A stretch of DNA of 64,000 bases from Parafrankia irregularis (GTDB lineage: Bacteria > Actinomycetota > Actinomycetes > Frankiales > Frankiaceae), in assembly GCF_001536285.1 (NCBI RefSeq), contig NZ_FAOZ01000005.1, positions 361,813-425,812 on the forward strand, given 5' to 3'. Shown one piece after another: positions 31,492 through 39,845 of the stretch. Numbering within the stretch: position 1 is the stretch's first letter; every line of letters starts with the position of its first letter. Under the pieces are notes generated by a model, which saw only the letters and a list, made by a program, of their open reading frames with translations, did not search any database and was not told where the DNA came from. A program made the translations under genes and the position numbers.

Positions 31492-32103
31492 GTGCCCACA
31501 GCAGTCGGTTCCGGTCCGTCGCGCCGGGCGATCCTGGCCGCTGTCCCGCTGGTCGGCGCCGGAGCATCGGTCCTTCTCGCCTCGGCCGGCTGCACCAGCT
31601 CGGACCCGGTGGCCCCGACGCCGACGGCGAACCCGGCTGACGTCGCGGCCGCCACGGCAGCCCACCAGCGGGAAGCCGAGCTGCTGACCGCCTACGACGC
31701 CGCGATCAGCCGCCATCCCGGGCTCGCCACGACACTGCGCACGATCCGCGCACATCACGCCGACCACGCCAGCGATCTGGCCGCCCTCGGGTTGCCCGGC
31801 GTCGGCGCGTCCGCTACATCCGCGACATCCGCGGCGCCCACGACATCCGCGGCAGCGGCGACAGAACCCACGACGTCCGCCGGGGATCCTGCGCCGAACA
31901 CCGCGGACCCAGCGGACACATCCGAGACACAGGCCGCCACGCTCACCGCCCTCGCGGCCCTAGAAGGCACCACCGCCACCGCGCACCGGGCCGGCTGCCT
32001 CACCGCGAGCACGGGCCTGGCGGGGCTGCTGGCGAGTCTGTGCGCGGCCGAGTCCGCGCACGCGGAGCTCATCGGCAAGGCGCAGCCGACGGTGGCCCGG
32101 TGA
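31492..32103 (+). CDS. Putative lipoprotein, ferritin-like fold
   Basis: A 203-residue secreted protein. The N-terminus has arginines (SRR), a hydrophobic stretch and a lipobox-like ASAGC at about residue 36, so export and lipidation are likely. The remainder has helical segments (HQREAELLTAYDAAISRHP, IRAHHADHASDLAAL) separated by a Thr/Ala-rich linker, suggestive of a ferritin-like bundle. The GTG start lacks a strong ribosome-binding site. Its stop overlaps the next gene's GTG. A gene pair like this is common beside the nusA operon in actinobacteria; function unknown. Confidence 0.8.
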   Translation: MPTAVGSGPSRRAILAAVPLVGAGASVLLASAGCTSSDPVAPTPTANPADVAAATAAHQREAELLTAYDAAISRHPGLATTLRTIRAHHADHASDLAALGLPGVGASATSATSAAPTTSAAAATEPTTSAGDPAPNTADPADTSETQAATLTALAALEGTTATAHRAGCLTASTGLAGLLASLCAAESAHAELIGKAQPTVAR

Positions 32104-32585
32104 CCGCCACCACCGGGGTCGCCGCCTCGGCCGCACCCGACCCGCAGGCCAGGGCGCTGTCGTCGATGCTGGCCTCGGCGCACGCCGCCGTCTACGCGGC
32201 CGCCGCGGCGGGCGGCGTACTCGCCCCGCTGGGCGACGCGGCCCGCCCCGCTCGGGATCTGGCCAGGACCGCCCTCGACAATCACCGCGCTCTGCGGGAC
32301 ACCCTGGTCGCGATGCTGAGAACACGCGGAGCGACGCCTCCCGCTGCGCTCGCCGCCTATCGGCTGCCGGTCGAGCCGGCGGGTGTCGCCGGATCACTCG
32401 ACCTCCTCGCCCGCATCGAGGACCAGTCAGCGGTTTCCGCCCTCGCCGCGGTGGACGTTCTCACCGGTGCCGACCGGGAGATGGCGGTCGACACACTGGT
32501 CGCCATGACGCTGCGGGGGCAGCGAGCCCGGCTCGCCGCCGGTGTCGCCCCGGCGTCCGTAACCGCCGCTTTTCCCGGCCGCTGA
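32100..32585 (+). CDS. DUF4439 ferritin-like protein
   Basis: A 161-residue protein with Ala-rich helices (LASAHAAVYAAAAAGGVLAPLG, then HRALRDTLVAMLRTRGATPP, then DREMAVDTLVAMTLRGQRAR) typical of the DUF4439 four-helix fold. No signal peptide, unlike its partner. The GTGA overlap with the upstream lipoprotein stop indicates coupled translation. Function unknown. A 115-nt gap with no gene separates it from the convergent HAD gene. Confidence 0.82.
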   Translation: MTATTGVAASAAPDPQARALSSMLASAHAAVYAAAAAGGVLAPLGDAARPARDLARTALDNHRALRDTLVAMLRTRGATPPAALAAYRLPVEPAGVAGSLDLLARIEDQSAVSALAAVDVLTGADREMAVDTLVAMTLRGQRARLAAGVAPASVTAAFPGR

Positions 32586-32700
32586 GCGGCCACTCGGCAG
32601 GCAGGGATCCGGGCAGCGCTGCCCGCTCGCCGCACGGAGCCCCTCGCCGCACCGAGGCCGGTCGAACGGATGCTGGTCGTCGGACGGCGGGCGTCCGGAA

Positions 32701-33681
32701 TCAGCGCGGTGGTGGCGTCCCCGGCCTGGCCGCCCCGAACGCGTCGAGGACGTCGAGAAGCTGTCCGAGCCGGGCGATGACCGCGTCCGCGGCGACAGGC
32801 CGCTGTCCCCCGACACGTTCCTCGTCATCCCGAGGAATCGGATCGGCAAACGGATTCGGGCGGGCCGGTCCGGCCAGCTCCGTCCGGCCCGGTCCGAGAC
32901 CGCCGGGTACGAGACCGCCCGGTCCTGGACCGGCCCGGCCATCCGCGACGAGGACGGTGCGCATGCCGGCGGCTCGGGCACCACGGATGTCGGTCTGCAC
33001 GCGGTCGCCGACGAAGAGAACACGGGACGGATCCACCAGCCCGAGCGCGTCAAGCACAGCCTGGAACGCGATCGGATGCGGTTTGTCGAACGGAAGATCA
33101 CTGGTGTAGACCCGCGCGTGGAACAGACCGAGCAGGCCGTCCCGCTCAAGCAGCCGCTCGTGCCACAGCCGTGGCCAGCGGGTGTTCGTCAGCAGGCCGA
33201 CGAGCAGGCCACGGGCGCGAACGAGGTGCACGAGCAGCAACGCCTCGGGGTCGCACATCGTGTGCGGGGTCCACGCCGCCAGGTCACGACGGGTGGCGGC
33301 CTGCAGCACCGCGGCGGCCACGTCGACACCCAGCCGGGCCGAGGCCTCGGCGAGCAGCTCGGTGACCGAGCCGGTCATCCCGTCCTGGGCACCGTTCCCG
33401 GACAGCCCGTCGGCGCCCTCCCGGCCCCGCCACCAGGCTGATTCCAGCCCGGCCAGGATCGCGGTGATCTCATCCGCGTGCGCCGGCGAGATCTCGATGG
33501 CGGCCATTCGCCACAGGTCGAGCAGGTCCACGTCGTGGAACGGCGTCAGTGTGCCGCCCCAGTCGAAGACCACGGCTTCGAGCGGCCTTCCGCCGTTCGG
33601 GCCCGAAGCCCCGACGGCAGCCGGGTCGACGGCTCCGCCGACAGCCGGGTCGGTGCCCTGCGTGAACCACGAGAAGGCCAC
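32701..33681 (-). CDS. HAD-superfamily hydrolase
   Basis: Haloacid dehalogenase-like phosphatase, 326 residues. Motif I is VFDWGGTLTPF, in which the second catalytic aspartate is replaced by glycine (DWGGT, not DxDGT). Motif II is LLTNTRW, the lysine region is FDKPHP, and motif IV is VLFVGDRVQTDI. The C-terminal 70 residues after DGRAGPG are low complexity. The loss of the second motif I aspartate, the usual acid/base, leaves the reaction uncertain. The start is GTG with a weak site. It follows the Rrf2 gene across an 18-bp repeat tract. Confidence 0.88.
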   Translation of the reverse strand: MAFSWFTQGTDPAVGGAVDPAAVGASGPNGGRPLEAVVFDWGGTLTPFHDVDLLDLWRMAAIEISPAHADEITAILAGLESAWWRGREGADGLSGNGAQDGMTGSVTELLAEASARLGVDVAAAVLQAATRRDLAAWTPHTMCDPEALLLVHLVRARGLLVGLLTNTRWPRLWHERLLERDGLLGLFHARVYTSDLPFDKPHPIAFQAVLDALGLVDPSRVLFVGDRVQTDIRGARAAGMRTVLVADGRAGPGPGGLVPGGLGPGRTELAGPARPNPFADPIPRDDEERVGGQRPVAADAVIARLGQLLDVLDAFGAARPGTPPPR

Positions 33682-33733
33682 CCGATCACCGAGCTGGCCG
33701 CTGGCCCACGGCTGGCCGGCGGCCCGCGACTGC

Positions 33734-33805
33734 CTGGTGACCAGCGGCCGTCTGGTGGCCTCTGGCCATGTGGTGGCCCCTGCCTATCTGGTGGTCCATG
33801 CGTCC
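33734..33805. repeat. Four degenerate 18-bp tandem repeats
   Basis: Units at 33734, 33752, 33770 and 33788, consensus CTGGTGGCCYCTGGCCAT, each 18 bp with several substitutions. They fill the HAD-Rrf2 gap and run into the last codons of the Rrf2 gene, so they supply its C-terminus and stop. Confidence 0.6.
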
Positions 33806-34239
33806 GGATCCTCCCGCAGCTCACAGACGATGTCCGGCAGTTTCCCGCTGGCGACGTCGGCGAGGGTCACGGCTTCCAGTACCCGGCGCAGGTTGACCCT
33901 GGTCGCGATCCAGACGTCCTGGAGATGCTTGGCCGCGCCCTCGTAGTGCGCGGTCTCCGGTGGACGGCCGCGGACGCTGGCCAGCGGGCCGTCGGTCGCC
34001 CGGATCACCGTGGCGATCGTGATGTCCTCCGCAGGGCGGCAGAGCTGGTAGCCGCCGTCGGCACCGCGGCGGCTCTGCACGAGGCCGCTGCGCCGCAGGT
34101 CGGTGAGGATGTTTTCCAGGAAACGCAGGGGGAGGTCCTGTGCCGAGGCGAGGGTCTCCCCCTTGACGAGGTTGCCGTCCGAGGCAGCGAGCGTGAGCAG
34201 GGCCCGCAGTGCGTAGTCGGCCCGGGCGGAGATCTGCAT
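33784..34239 (-). CDS. Rrf2-family transcriptional regulator
   Basis: Winged-helix regulator of 151 residues. The family opening MQISARADYALRALLTLA, the recognition region LPLRFLENILTDLRRSGLV and the wing SRRGADGGYQL are clear. Only two cysteines are present, at about residues 68 and 139, so the three-cysteine cluster site of IscR/NsrR is absent; it may sense a metabolite, as the sulfur regulator CymR does. It lies downstream of and co-directional with an SsuABC-like importer, its most likely target. No ribosome-binding site is evident at the ATG. Confidence 0.9.
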   Translation of the reverse strand: MQISARADYALRALLTLAASDGNLVKGETLASAQDLPLRFLENILTDLRRSGLVQSRRGADGGYQLCRPAEDITIATVIRATDGPLASVRGRPPETAHYEGAAKHLQDVWIATRVNLRRVLEAVTLADVASGKLPDIVCELREDPDAWTTR

Positions 34240-34289
34240 GGCACTATCTTGCAGCCCGCAGCGCCGAGCGGCGCTCGGTGGCCCCGCGG

Positions 34290-34314
34290 ACCTGGGTGGC
34301 CGGGCAGCCCAGGT
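34290..34314 (-). terminator. Hairpin after ABC permease gene
   Basis: ACCTGGG (34290-34296) pairs with CCCAGGT (34308-34314) across an 11-nt G/C-rich loop, about 18 nt after the permease stop. Possible weak terminator between the importer and the Rrf2 gene. Confidence 0.4.
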
Positions 34315-34331
34315 CGCGCGAGGGCGGCCGG

Positions 34332-35375
34332 TCAGACCCCGGTACCGGACGGGCCCTGGCCGCCGCCCGCGGGTGCCGGCAGGTGCCCCCCACCCGGCTC
34401 GGCACCCGGCCCGGCGACCGCCTCCGGGCCGGGTCGCCGGGGCCCACGGGCCGCCTTGACCGCGGCCGAGCCTTCGGCCAGCAGGCCCCTTCGCTGCCGC
34501 ATCCGCCGGTCGAGGGCGTTGAAGGCGGCATCCACGACCACGCCGACGACGAAGATCGTCAGCATGGACACCATGACACCGACGGTGTCCGAAAGGTCAC
34601 GGGCGTTCTGCAGGTTGGCACCGATCGAGGGATGGCCGGGGACGATGACGATCAGCTCGCCGGCCATCAGGCTGCGCCATGCGAACGCCCAGCCCTGCTT
34701 GAGCCCGGCGAGCACCGACGGCAGCGCCGCCGGGGCCACGACATGCCGATAGAGCGCGAAGCCCTTCGCCCCCATGCTGCGCCCGACCCGGACCAGCAAC
34801 GGCGGGACGTAGTCGACGCCGTAGATGACGCCGTTGGCCACCGACGGAGCGGCCCCGAGCACGACGACGAACATGATGGCCGACTCGCTGAGCTGGAACA
34901 GCAGGATCGCGAGCGGGAACCAGACGATGGACGGCATCGTCTGCAGCGCGGTGATGAACGACCCCACCGCGGTCCGCAGCAGCGCGAAGCGCGCGACCGC
35001 GAGTCCGACGGCCGCGCCGATGACCACCGCGAGCGCGTAGCCCTGGCCGGCACGACTGAGGGTCCGGCCGAGCGCGTCCCAGAAGTCGGCGGTGCCGAGC
35101 TGGCTGAAGAACTCGGGCAGGGCCTCGTCGGGGCCCGGCAGCACATAGGTCGGCTTCCAGCCCGACCAGACGACCGCCTGCCAGAGCAGCAGGAACAGCG
35201 CGAACGCGGCGACCTTCGGCCAGGTCGCGGACCACGTGCGGCGGGCCAGCGGACGCTGCTCGCCCACCGGGATGTCGAGCGCGTCGAGGCCGGCCAGTGT
35301 CTGGTCCGGCGTCCCGTCCGACGTCCGGTCCGGCGTCCGGAGCGAGGGCACGCCGGTGTCGGTGTCAGTGGCCAT
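34332..35375 (-). CDS. ABC importer permease (SsuC/TauC type)
   Basis: Inner-membrane permease of the nitrate/sulfonate/taurine group, 347 residues. A hydrophilic N-terminus of about 45 residues precedes the first helix (VAAFALFLLLWQAVVW). The coupling-helix region (GRSMGAKGFALYRHVVAPAA) and the conserved GLKQGWAFAWRSLMAGEL segment are present. The C-terminal 60 residues are an unusual basic Pro/Gly tail. The ATG overlaps the upstream ATPase gene by 11 nt, so the subunits are co-translated. Confidence 0.92.
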   Translation of the reverse strand: MATDTDTGVPSLRTPDRTSDGTPDQTLAGLDALDIPVGEQRPLARRTWSATWPKVAAFALFLLLWQAVVWSGWKPTYVLPGPDEALPEFFSQLGTADFWDALGRTLSRAGQGYALAVVIGAAVGLAVARFALLRTAVGSFITALQTMPSIVWFPLAILLFQLSESAIMFVVVLGAAPSVANGVIYGVDYVPPLLVRVGRSMGAKGFALYRHVVAPAALPSVLAGLKQGWAFAWRSLMAGELIVIVPGHPSIGANLQNARDLSDTVGVMVSMLTIFVVGVVVDAAFNALDRRMRQRRGLLAEGSAAVKAARGPRRPGPEAVAGPGAEPGGGHLPAPAGGGQGPSGTGV

Positions 35376-36126
35376 GACGCGCGACCTCCTCCCGCAGCCG
35401 TGCCGTCACGGCGGCGGCCAGCTCGGAAACCTGGGGCTGATCGATGCGGCGCGGGCGGTCGATCTCGACGTCGAAGACCTGCGCGACCCGGCCGGGCCGG
35501 GAGGAGAGCAGAACGATCCGGTCCCCCAGCCGCACGGCCTCCCGCACGTCATGGGTGACGAACAGGACGGTGATGCCGGTCTCGCGCCAGATCCGCTCCA
35601 GCTCGTCGTGGAGGAGGTCGCGGGTCATCGCGTCGAGCGCCCCGAACGGCTCATCCATGCAGAGGATGTCGGCCTCCTGGGCGAACGCCCGGGCCAGGCT
35701 GACCCGCTGCCGCATGCCCCCGGACAGCTCGTGCGGACGCCGGTCCGCCTGCCCGGCGAGGCGGACCATCGCGAGCAGCTCGCGAACTCTCGCCTCCCGC
35801 GCCGCCTTCGGCACCCGGCGCAGTTTCAACGGCACCTCGACGTTGCCCCCGGCGGTCAGCCAGGGCAGCAGGGCCGAATCCTGGAACATCATCCCGACCC
35901 GGCGCCCACCGGTGTCGACCGTGCCCGTCGTGGGCTGGTCCAGGCCGGCCACCAGCCCGAGCAGGGTCGACTTGCCGCAGCCGGATGCTCCGAGCAGGCA
36001 GACGAACTCACCGGGCCGGACATCCAGCGTGATGTCGTCCAGTGCGCGGACCTGACCTGCGCCGCCGCCGAAGACCCGGCTGACGCCGTCGATCCGCAGC
36101 GCCGCGCCCGTCGTGAGAACGCTCAA
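35365..36126 (-). CDS. ABC importer ATPase (SsuB/TauB type)
   Basis: Nucleotide-binding subunit with Walker A GASGCGKST, Q-loop MMFQDSALLPW, signature LSGGMRQR, Walker B ILCMDEPFGALDA and switch histidine VTHDVREA. The best start is a TTG at 36126 (sequence LSVLTTGAALRI) with GGGGAG six nt upstream, giving 253 residues. The open frame upstream to 36264 crosses the giant inverted repeat and the binding-protein stop, so it is unlikely to be translated. Confidence 0.92.
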   Translation of the reverse strand: MSVLTTGAALRIDGVSRVFGGGAGQVRALDDITLDVRPGEFVCLLGASGCGKSTLLGLVAGLDQPTTGTVDTGGRRVGMMFQDSALLPWLTAGGNVEVPLKLRRVPKAAREARVRELLAMVRLAGQADRRPHELSGGMRQRVSLARAFAQEADILCMDEPFGALDAMTRDLLHDELERIWRETGITVLFVTHDVREAVRLGDRIVLLSSRPGRVAQVFDVEIDRPRRIDQPQVSELAAAVTARLREEVARHGH

Positions 36127-36156
36127 CGCTTGCTCCCCTCGGGATATGTCGTGCGC

Positions 36157-36203
36157 CGGAGCGGGTGTCGTGGCGGCATATGGCCGCCACGACACCCGCT
36201 CCG
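36157..36203 (-). promoter_or_regulatory. Giant intercistronic inverted repeat
   Basis: Arms 36157-36176 (CGGAGCGGGTGTCGTGGCGG) and 36184-36203 are perfect 20-bp complements around a seven-nt centre in which one further C-G pair can form. It lies between the binding-protein stop (36233) and the ATPase start (36126). Such a hairpin could protect the upstream mRNA and partly stop transcription, giving more binding protein than transporter. Confidence 0.8.
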
Positions 36204-36232
36204 TTACCTGTCTGTGCTCTCGCGCCCGTGGG

Positions 36233-37306
36233 CTACTTGTCCGCGACCGCCGGCTCGCCCGCATCGGCGAGAATCCTGTTGACGACCGAGAGGTCGAAGA
36301 TCCCGTCGAGCTGGGGGTCCTTGATGAGCCCGAGCTCCTCCTGGTGCGCGGCCGAGGTGAACAGCGACTTCGCGACCGGGTCCGGGCTGAACGTCAGGCC
36401 CTTCCAGGCGGACGAGACGACGTCGTCGGCGAGCGGCTTGCCGGTGAGCTTCTTCAGCGCCTCGTTCGCGGCGGCCTGCCCGGCGGCCGGGTCGTCGTTC
36501 AGCTGGTTGATCACATTGATGTTCGCCGTGATCAGCCGCTCGACGATCTCCGGGTTCTTCTTCAGGTAGTCCGTGCGGACGAGCAGGACGGTGGTGACGA
36601 ACTTGCCGTCGGTCTCGGGCCACTCGTCGGCCTCGTCGACGAGGACGTGGCCGCCCTCCGAGACCAGCCTGGACGCGGTCGGCTCGGGCACCCACGCGCC
36701 GTCGATGGCACCGGACTTGAACGCGTCGACGGTGACCGAGTTGTCCTGCGGGCGGATCGAGACGTCGCCGCCGCCCTTGGTGTCGGTCTCGAAGCCCTTC
36801 TTCTTGAGGAAGTAGCGCAGCGCGACATCCTGGGTGTTGCCGAGGCTCGGGGTGGCCAGCGTCTTGCCGCGAAGCTGGTCGACCGAGGTGATCTCCGGCT
36901 TCACCACCAGCGCCGCACCGCCGGAGGTCACCCCGGAGACGATCCGGATGGCTTCGCCCCTGGACTTGATGAAGGTGTTGACGGCCGGGTTCGGACCGAT
37001 GAAGCCGGCATCGATCGCGCCGGAGAGGATCGCCTCCGCCTCCTGCGTGCCCGAGTTGAACGTCGAGGGCGCCAGCTTCACTCCGGAGCCGAGCTCCTTG
37101 GCGAAGGTGCCCTGCTCAACGCCGACCAGCGCCGGGGCGTGGGTGAGGTTCGGGAAGTACCCGAGCCGCAGGGTTCCCGTGACCTCCCCGGAGGCCGCCA
37201 CGGACTCCGACCCCCCGTCGTCGCCCGAGCAGGCGGCCACCGTCAGCGCTAGCGCACTGGCAGCAACCAGTGGCACGAACCTGCGCCACAGACCCTGGGG
37301 CTTCAT
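36233..37306 (-). CDS. ABC importer substrate-binding lipoprotein
   Basis: SsuA/TauA/NMT1-like periplasmic-type binding protein, about 357 residues. The signal peptide (MKPQGLWRRFVPLVAASAL) ends in a lipobox TVAAC, so it is membrane-anchored. Mature motifs are LRLGYFPNLTHAPALVG, GPNPAVNTF, and PTASRLVSEGGHVLVDE. Start: GAGAGGG lies eight nt before a GTG immediately preceding the ATG; I chose the ATG. First gene of the importer. The ligand (sulfonate, nitrate, thiamine precursor or other) cannot be told from the sequence. Confidence 0.93.
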   Translation of the reverse strand: MKPQGLWRRFVPLVAASALALTVAACSGDDGGSESVAASGEVTGTLRLGYFPNLTHAPALVGVEQGTFAKELGSGVKLAPSTFNSGTQEAEAILSGAIDAGFIGPNPAVNTFIKSRGEAIRIVSGVTSGGAALVVKPEITSVDQLRGKTLATPSLGNTQDVALRYFLKKKGFETDTKGGGDVSIRPQDNSVTVDAFKSGAIDGAWVPEPTASRLVSEGGHVLVDEADEWPETDGKFVTTVLLVRTDYLKKNPEIVERLITANINVINQLNDDPAAGQAAANEALKKLTGKPLADDVVSSAWKGLTFSPDPVAKSLFTSAAHQEELGLIKDPQLDGIFDLSVVNRILADAGEPAVADK

Positions 37307-37333
37307 CACGTTCCGTACCCTCTCCCACACACC

Positions 37334-37356
37334 CGATCGTTCAACAAACTCGATCG
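37334..37356 (-). promoter_or_regulatory. Possible operator dyad upstream of importer
   Basis: CGATCG at 37334-37339 and 37351-37356, separated by 11 A/T-rich bases, about 28-50 nt upstream of the binding-protein start in a locally A/T-rich stretch. Symmetry and position suit a dimeric regulator such as the nearby Rrf2 protein. No convincing -10/-35 pair found. Confidence 0.3.
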
Positions 37357-37562
37357 AATGCGTCTTGTCGATTGATTACGTCGAGAAGGTAAGGATGCCA
37401 GAGATAGGGCGATAGCGCCACAGCAATGAACACAGACACCGCAAAGCATCGCGATCAGTGATCGAACGACCACGATCCAGCGATTTCGGGCGGTGGAGGC
37501 GGTGGAGAAGGAGGCGACCTGACAGTCGCCGGTGAGAGCCGGGCTCAGCCCGGACGTCCGCG

Positions 37563-38414
37563 CTAGAAGAGGATCGAGGCGAACGTGCCCACGCGCTCGA
37601 AGCCGACACGCTCATAGGCGCGGCGCGCGACGTGGTTGAAGTCGTTCACGTACAGGCTCACGACCGGAGCGAACATCGCCCGGGCCAGCGCGACGACGCT
37701 GGCGGTACCGGCGGCGCCGAGGCCGCGGCCGCGTAGCGCCGGGTCAACCCACACGCCCTGGATCTGGCAGACGTCCCCCGCGACGGCACCGAGCTCCGCC
37801 TTGAACAGCACCCGGCCGTTCTCGATGTGGGCGAAGGACCGCCGCTGCCCGATGAACTCGGCGACCCGGGAGCGGTAGAGCGCGCCACCGTCGGCGCCGA
37901 CCGGCGAGACCCCGATCTCCTCGGTGAACATCGCGATGCAGGCGGGGAGCAGGATGTCCAACTCGTCTGGCCGGACCTGGCGGACCCCGGGATCGGGCGC
38001 GATCCTGGGCTCGTCGTTGATGGCGAGTAAGGGCTGCTCGCCGCGGATCTCCCGGGCCGGGCCCCACACCGGCTCCAGATGCCGCCACATCGCGGCGACC
38101 GCCGAAGCGACGCCGACAATCGACGAACAGCGGCGCCCCTGGCGGCGGGCCCGCTCGGCGAACAGCTTCGCCGAGTCCGGGCCCGCCCCCACGGGCCAGA
38201 GGTTCGCGCCGGAGTAACACAGGGCTGTGAGGGTGCCGTCGACCGTGTGCCCCCAGACCTCGGCGCCCAGGCGCCAGGGATCCAGGCCACACGCCGCCAC
38301 CCGCGACGCGACGAACACGTCCGCGACCGGGTTGCGGCTCAGCAGCTCGGTGACCGCGGGAAGATCCCGGTCATCGAGCAGCCTCGTCGGAGTGGAGCGA
38401 AGCGGCAGACCCAT
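37563..38414 (-). CDS. DUF4081 GNAT acetyltransferase
   Basis: A 283-residue protein with a DUF4081 N-terminal domain (DRDLPAVTELLSRNPVADVFV) and a C-terminal GNAT domain whose acetyl-CoA loop reads VDPALRGRGLGAAGTA, followed by VNDFNHVARRAYERVGFE. Cytoplasmic acyltransferase of unknown substrate. It follows ispG by 16 nt, the conserved order seen in mycobacteria and streptomycetes. AAGG lies five nt before the ATG. A short G/C hairpin follows the stop. Confidence 0.92.
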   Translation of the reverse strand: MGLPLRSTPTRLLDDRDLPAVTELLSRNPVADVFVASRVAACGLDPWRLGAEVWGHTVDGTLTALCYSGANLWPVGAGPDSAKLFAERARRQGRRCSSIVGVASAVAAMWRHLEPVWGPAREIRGEQPLLAINDEPRIAPDPGVRQVRPDELDILLPACIAMFTEEIGVSPVGADGGALYRSRVAEFIGQRRSFAHIENGRVLFKAELGAVAGDVCQIQGVWVDPALRGRGLGAAGTASVVALARAMFAPVVSLYVNDFNHVARRAYERVGFERVGTFASILF

Positions 38415-38430
38415 CCAGCCCTTCCCGTTG

Positions 38431-39585
38431 TCAGGCCACAGACACCGACGGCGTACCGGAGGCCGCGCCGTCAGCCTCCATCTCCTCCGCGATTCGCATG
38501 GCCTCCTCGATCAGAGTCTCCACGATCTGCGCCTCGGGGACCGTCTTGATTACCTTGCCACGGACGAAGATCTGACCCTTGCCGTTGCCGGAGGCAACGC
38601 CGAGGTCGGCCTCGCGGGCCTCACCCGGGCCGTTCACGACGCAGCCCATGACGGCCACGCGCAGCGGCACCTCCATGCCCTCGAGGCCCGCGCTGACCTC
38701 GTTGGCGAGGGTGTAGACGTCGACCTGGGCCCGGCCACAGGCCGGGCAGGAGACGATCTCCAGTCGCCGCTCCTTGAGCCCGAGCGACTCCAGGATCGCC
38801 GCGCCGACCTTGACCTCCTCGATCGGAGGAGCCGACAGCGAGACCCGGATCGTGTCGCCGATGCCCTCGGCCAGCAGGGCTCCGAAGGCGACCGCCGACT
38901 TGACGGTGCCCTGGAACGCCGGGCCGGCCTCGGTGACGCCGAGGTGCAGCGGGTAGTCACAGGCCTGGGCCAGCAGCCGGTAGGCCTGAATCATGATCAC
39001 GGGGTCGTTGTGCTTCACCGAGATCTTGATGTCGCGGAAGTCGTGCTCCTCGAACAGCGAGCACTCCCACAGCGCCGACTCGCAGAGCGCCTCCGGGGTG
39101 GCCTTGCCGTACTTCTCCAGCAGGCGCTTGTCGAGCGACCCGGCGTTGACCCCGATCCGGATCGGGGTGCCGGCGCCCTTCGCGGCACGCGCGATCTCCC
39201 CGACCTTGTCGTCGAACTGCTTGATGTTGCCCGGGTTCACCCGGACCGCGGCGCAGCCCGCGTCGATCGCGGCGAACACGTACTTCGGCTGGAAGTGGAT
39301 GTCGGCGATCACCGGGATCGGCGACTTGCGCACGATCGCCGCGAGGGCGTCCGCGTCGTCCTGACTCGGAACGGCGACCCGCACGATCTGACAGCCGGCG
39401 GTGGTCAGCTCGGCGATCTGCTGCAGGGTGGCGTTGACGTCCGAGGTCAGCGTGGTGCACATCGACTGGATGGAGACCGGGGCGTCACCTCCGACCGGCA
39501 CGTTGCCCACGTGGATCTGCCGGCTGACCCGCCGGGTTCCGACCGGGCGGGGCGGAGCGGCGGGCATGCCCAGAGTAACGGTCAC
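38431..39585 (-). CDS. ispG: 4-hydroxy-3-methylbut-2-enyl diphosphate synthase
   Basis: [4Fe-4S] enzyme of the MEP isoprenoid pathway, converting MEcPP to HMBPP. Motifs are [13 protein letters not shown] near the N-terminus, [19 protein letters not shown], and cluster-ligand cysteines in [14 protein letters not shown] and [12 protein letters not shown]. 384 residues, the short two-domain bacterial form. The GTG start has GAGGA four to five nt upstream. With dxr two genes upstream it supplies two steps of the same pathway. The 260-nt gap to rip1 shows no gene. Confidence 0.96.
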   Translation of the reverse strand: MTVTLGMPAAPPRPVGTRRVSRQIHVGNVPVGGDAPVSIQSMCTTLTSDVNATLQQIAELTTAGCQIVRVAVPSQDDADALAAIVRKSPIPVIADIHFQPKYVFAAIDAGCAAVRVNPGNIKQFDDKVGEIARAAKGAGTPIRIGVNAGSLDKRLLEKYGKATPEALCESALWECSLFEEHDFRDIKISVKHNDPVIMIQAYRLLAQACDYPLHLGVTEAGPAFQGTVKSAVAFGALLAEGIGDTIRVSLSAPPIEEVKVGAAILESLGLKERRLEIVSCPACGRAQVDVYTLANEVSAGLEGMEVPLRVAVMGCVVNGPGEAREADLGVASGNGKGQIFVRGKVIKTVPEAQIVETLIEEAMRIAEEMEADGAASGTPSVSVA

Positions 39586-39845
39586 GATGTCCTCACTGGC
39601 GTGTCGGATTCTTGATCGTCAATTGGCGACCCAACCCCGGTTCGTAAGCACGACCGGGGAATCCGGGTCGATCAGGTCCGAGCCGATTCACAGATCGGCC
39701 GGATCGGTCAATCAGGTCGATGGACGTCGTGCGGAGGCGGCGCACTCACGACGGCCGGCGCGACGCCCGACCGGATCCGCCGGATCGACCGGCGACCGGG
39801 ACGTCCACTGACCACCACCGCGCGCCACCGCGGGTACACGGCGGC

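Noticed and set aside
35365-36264. Longer ATPase starting at 36264
   Set aside because: It would begin inside the binding-protein gene and cross the 20-bp inverted repeat; the TTG at 36126 has a good ribosome-binding site and gives a standard N-terminus.
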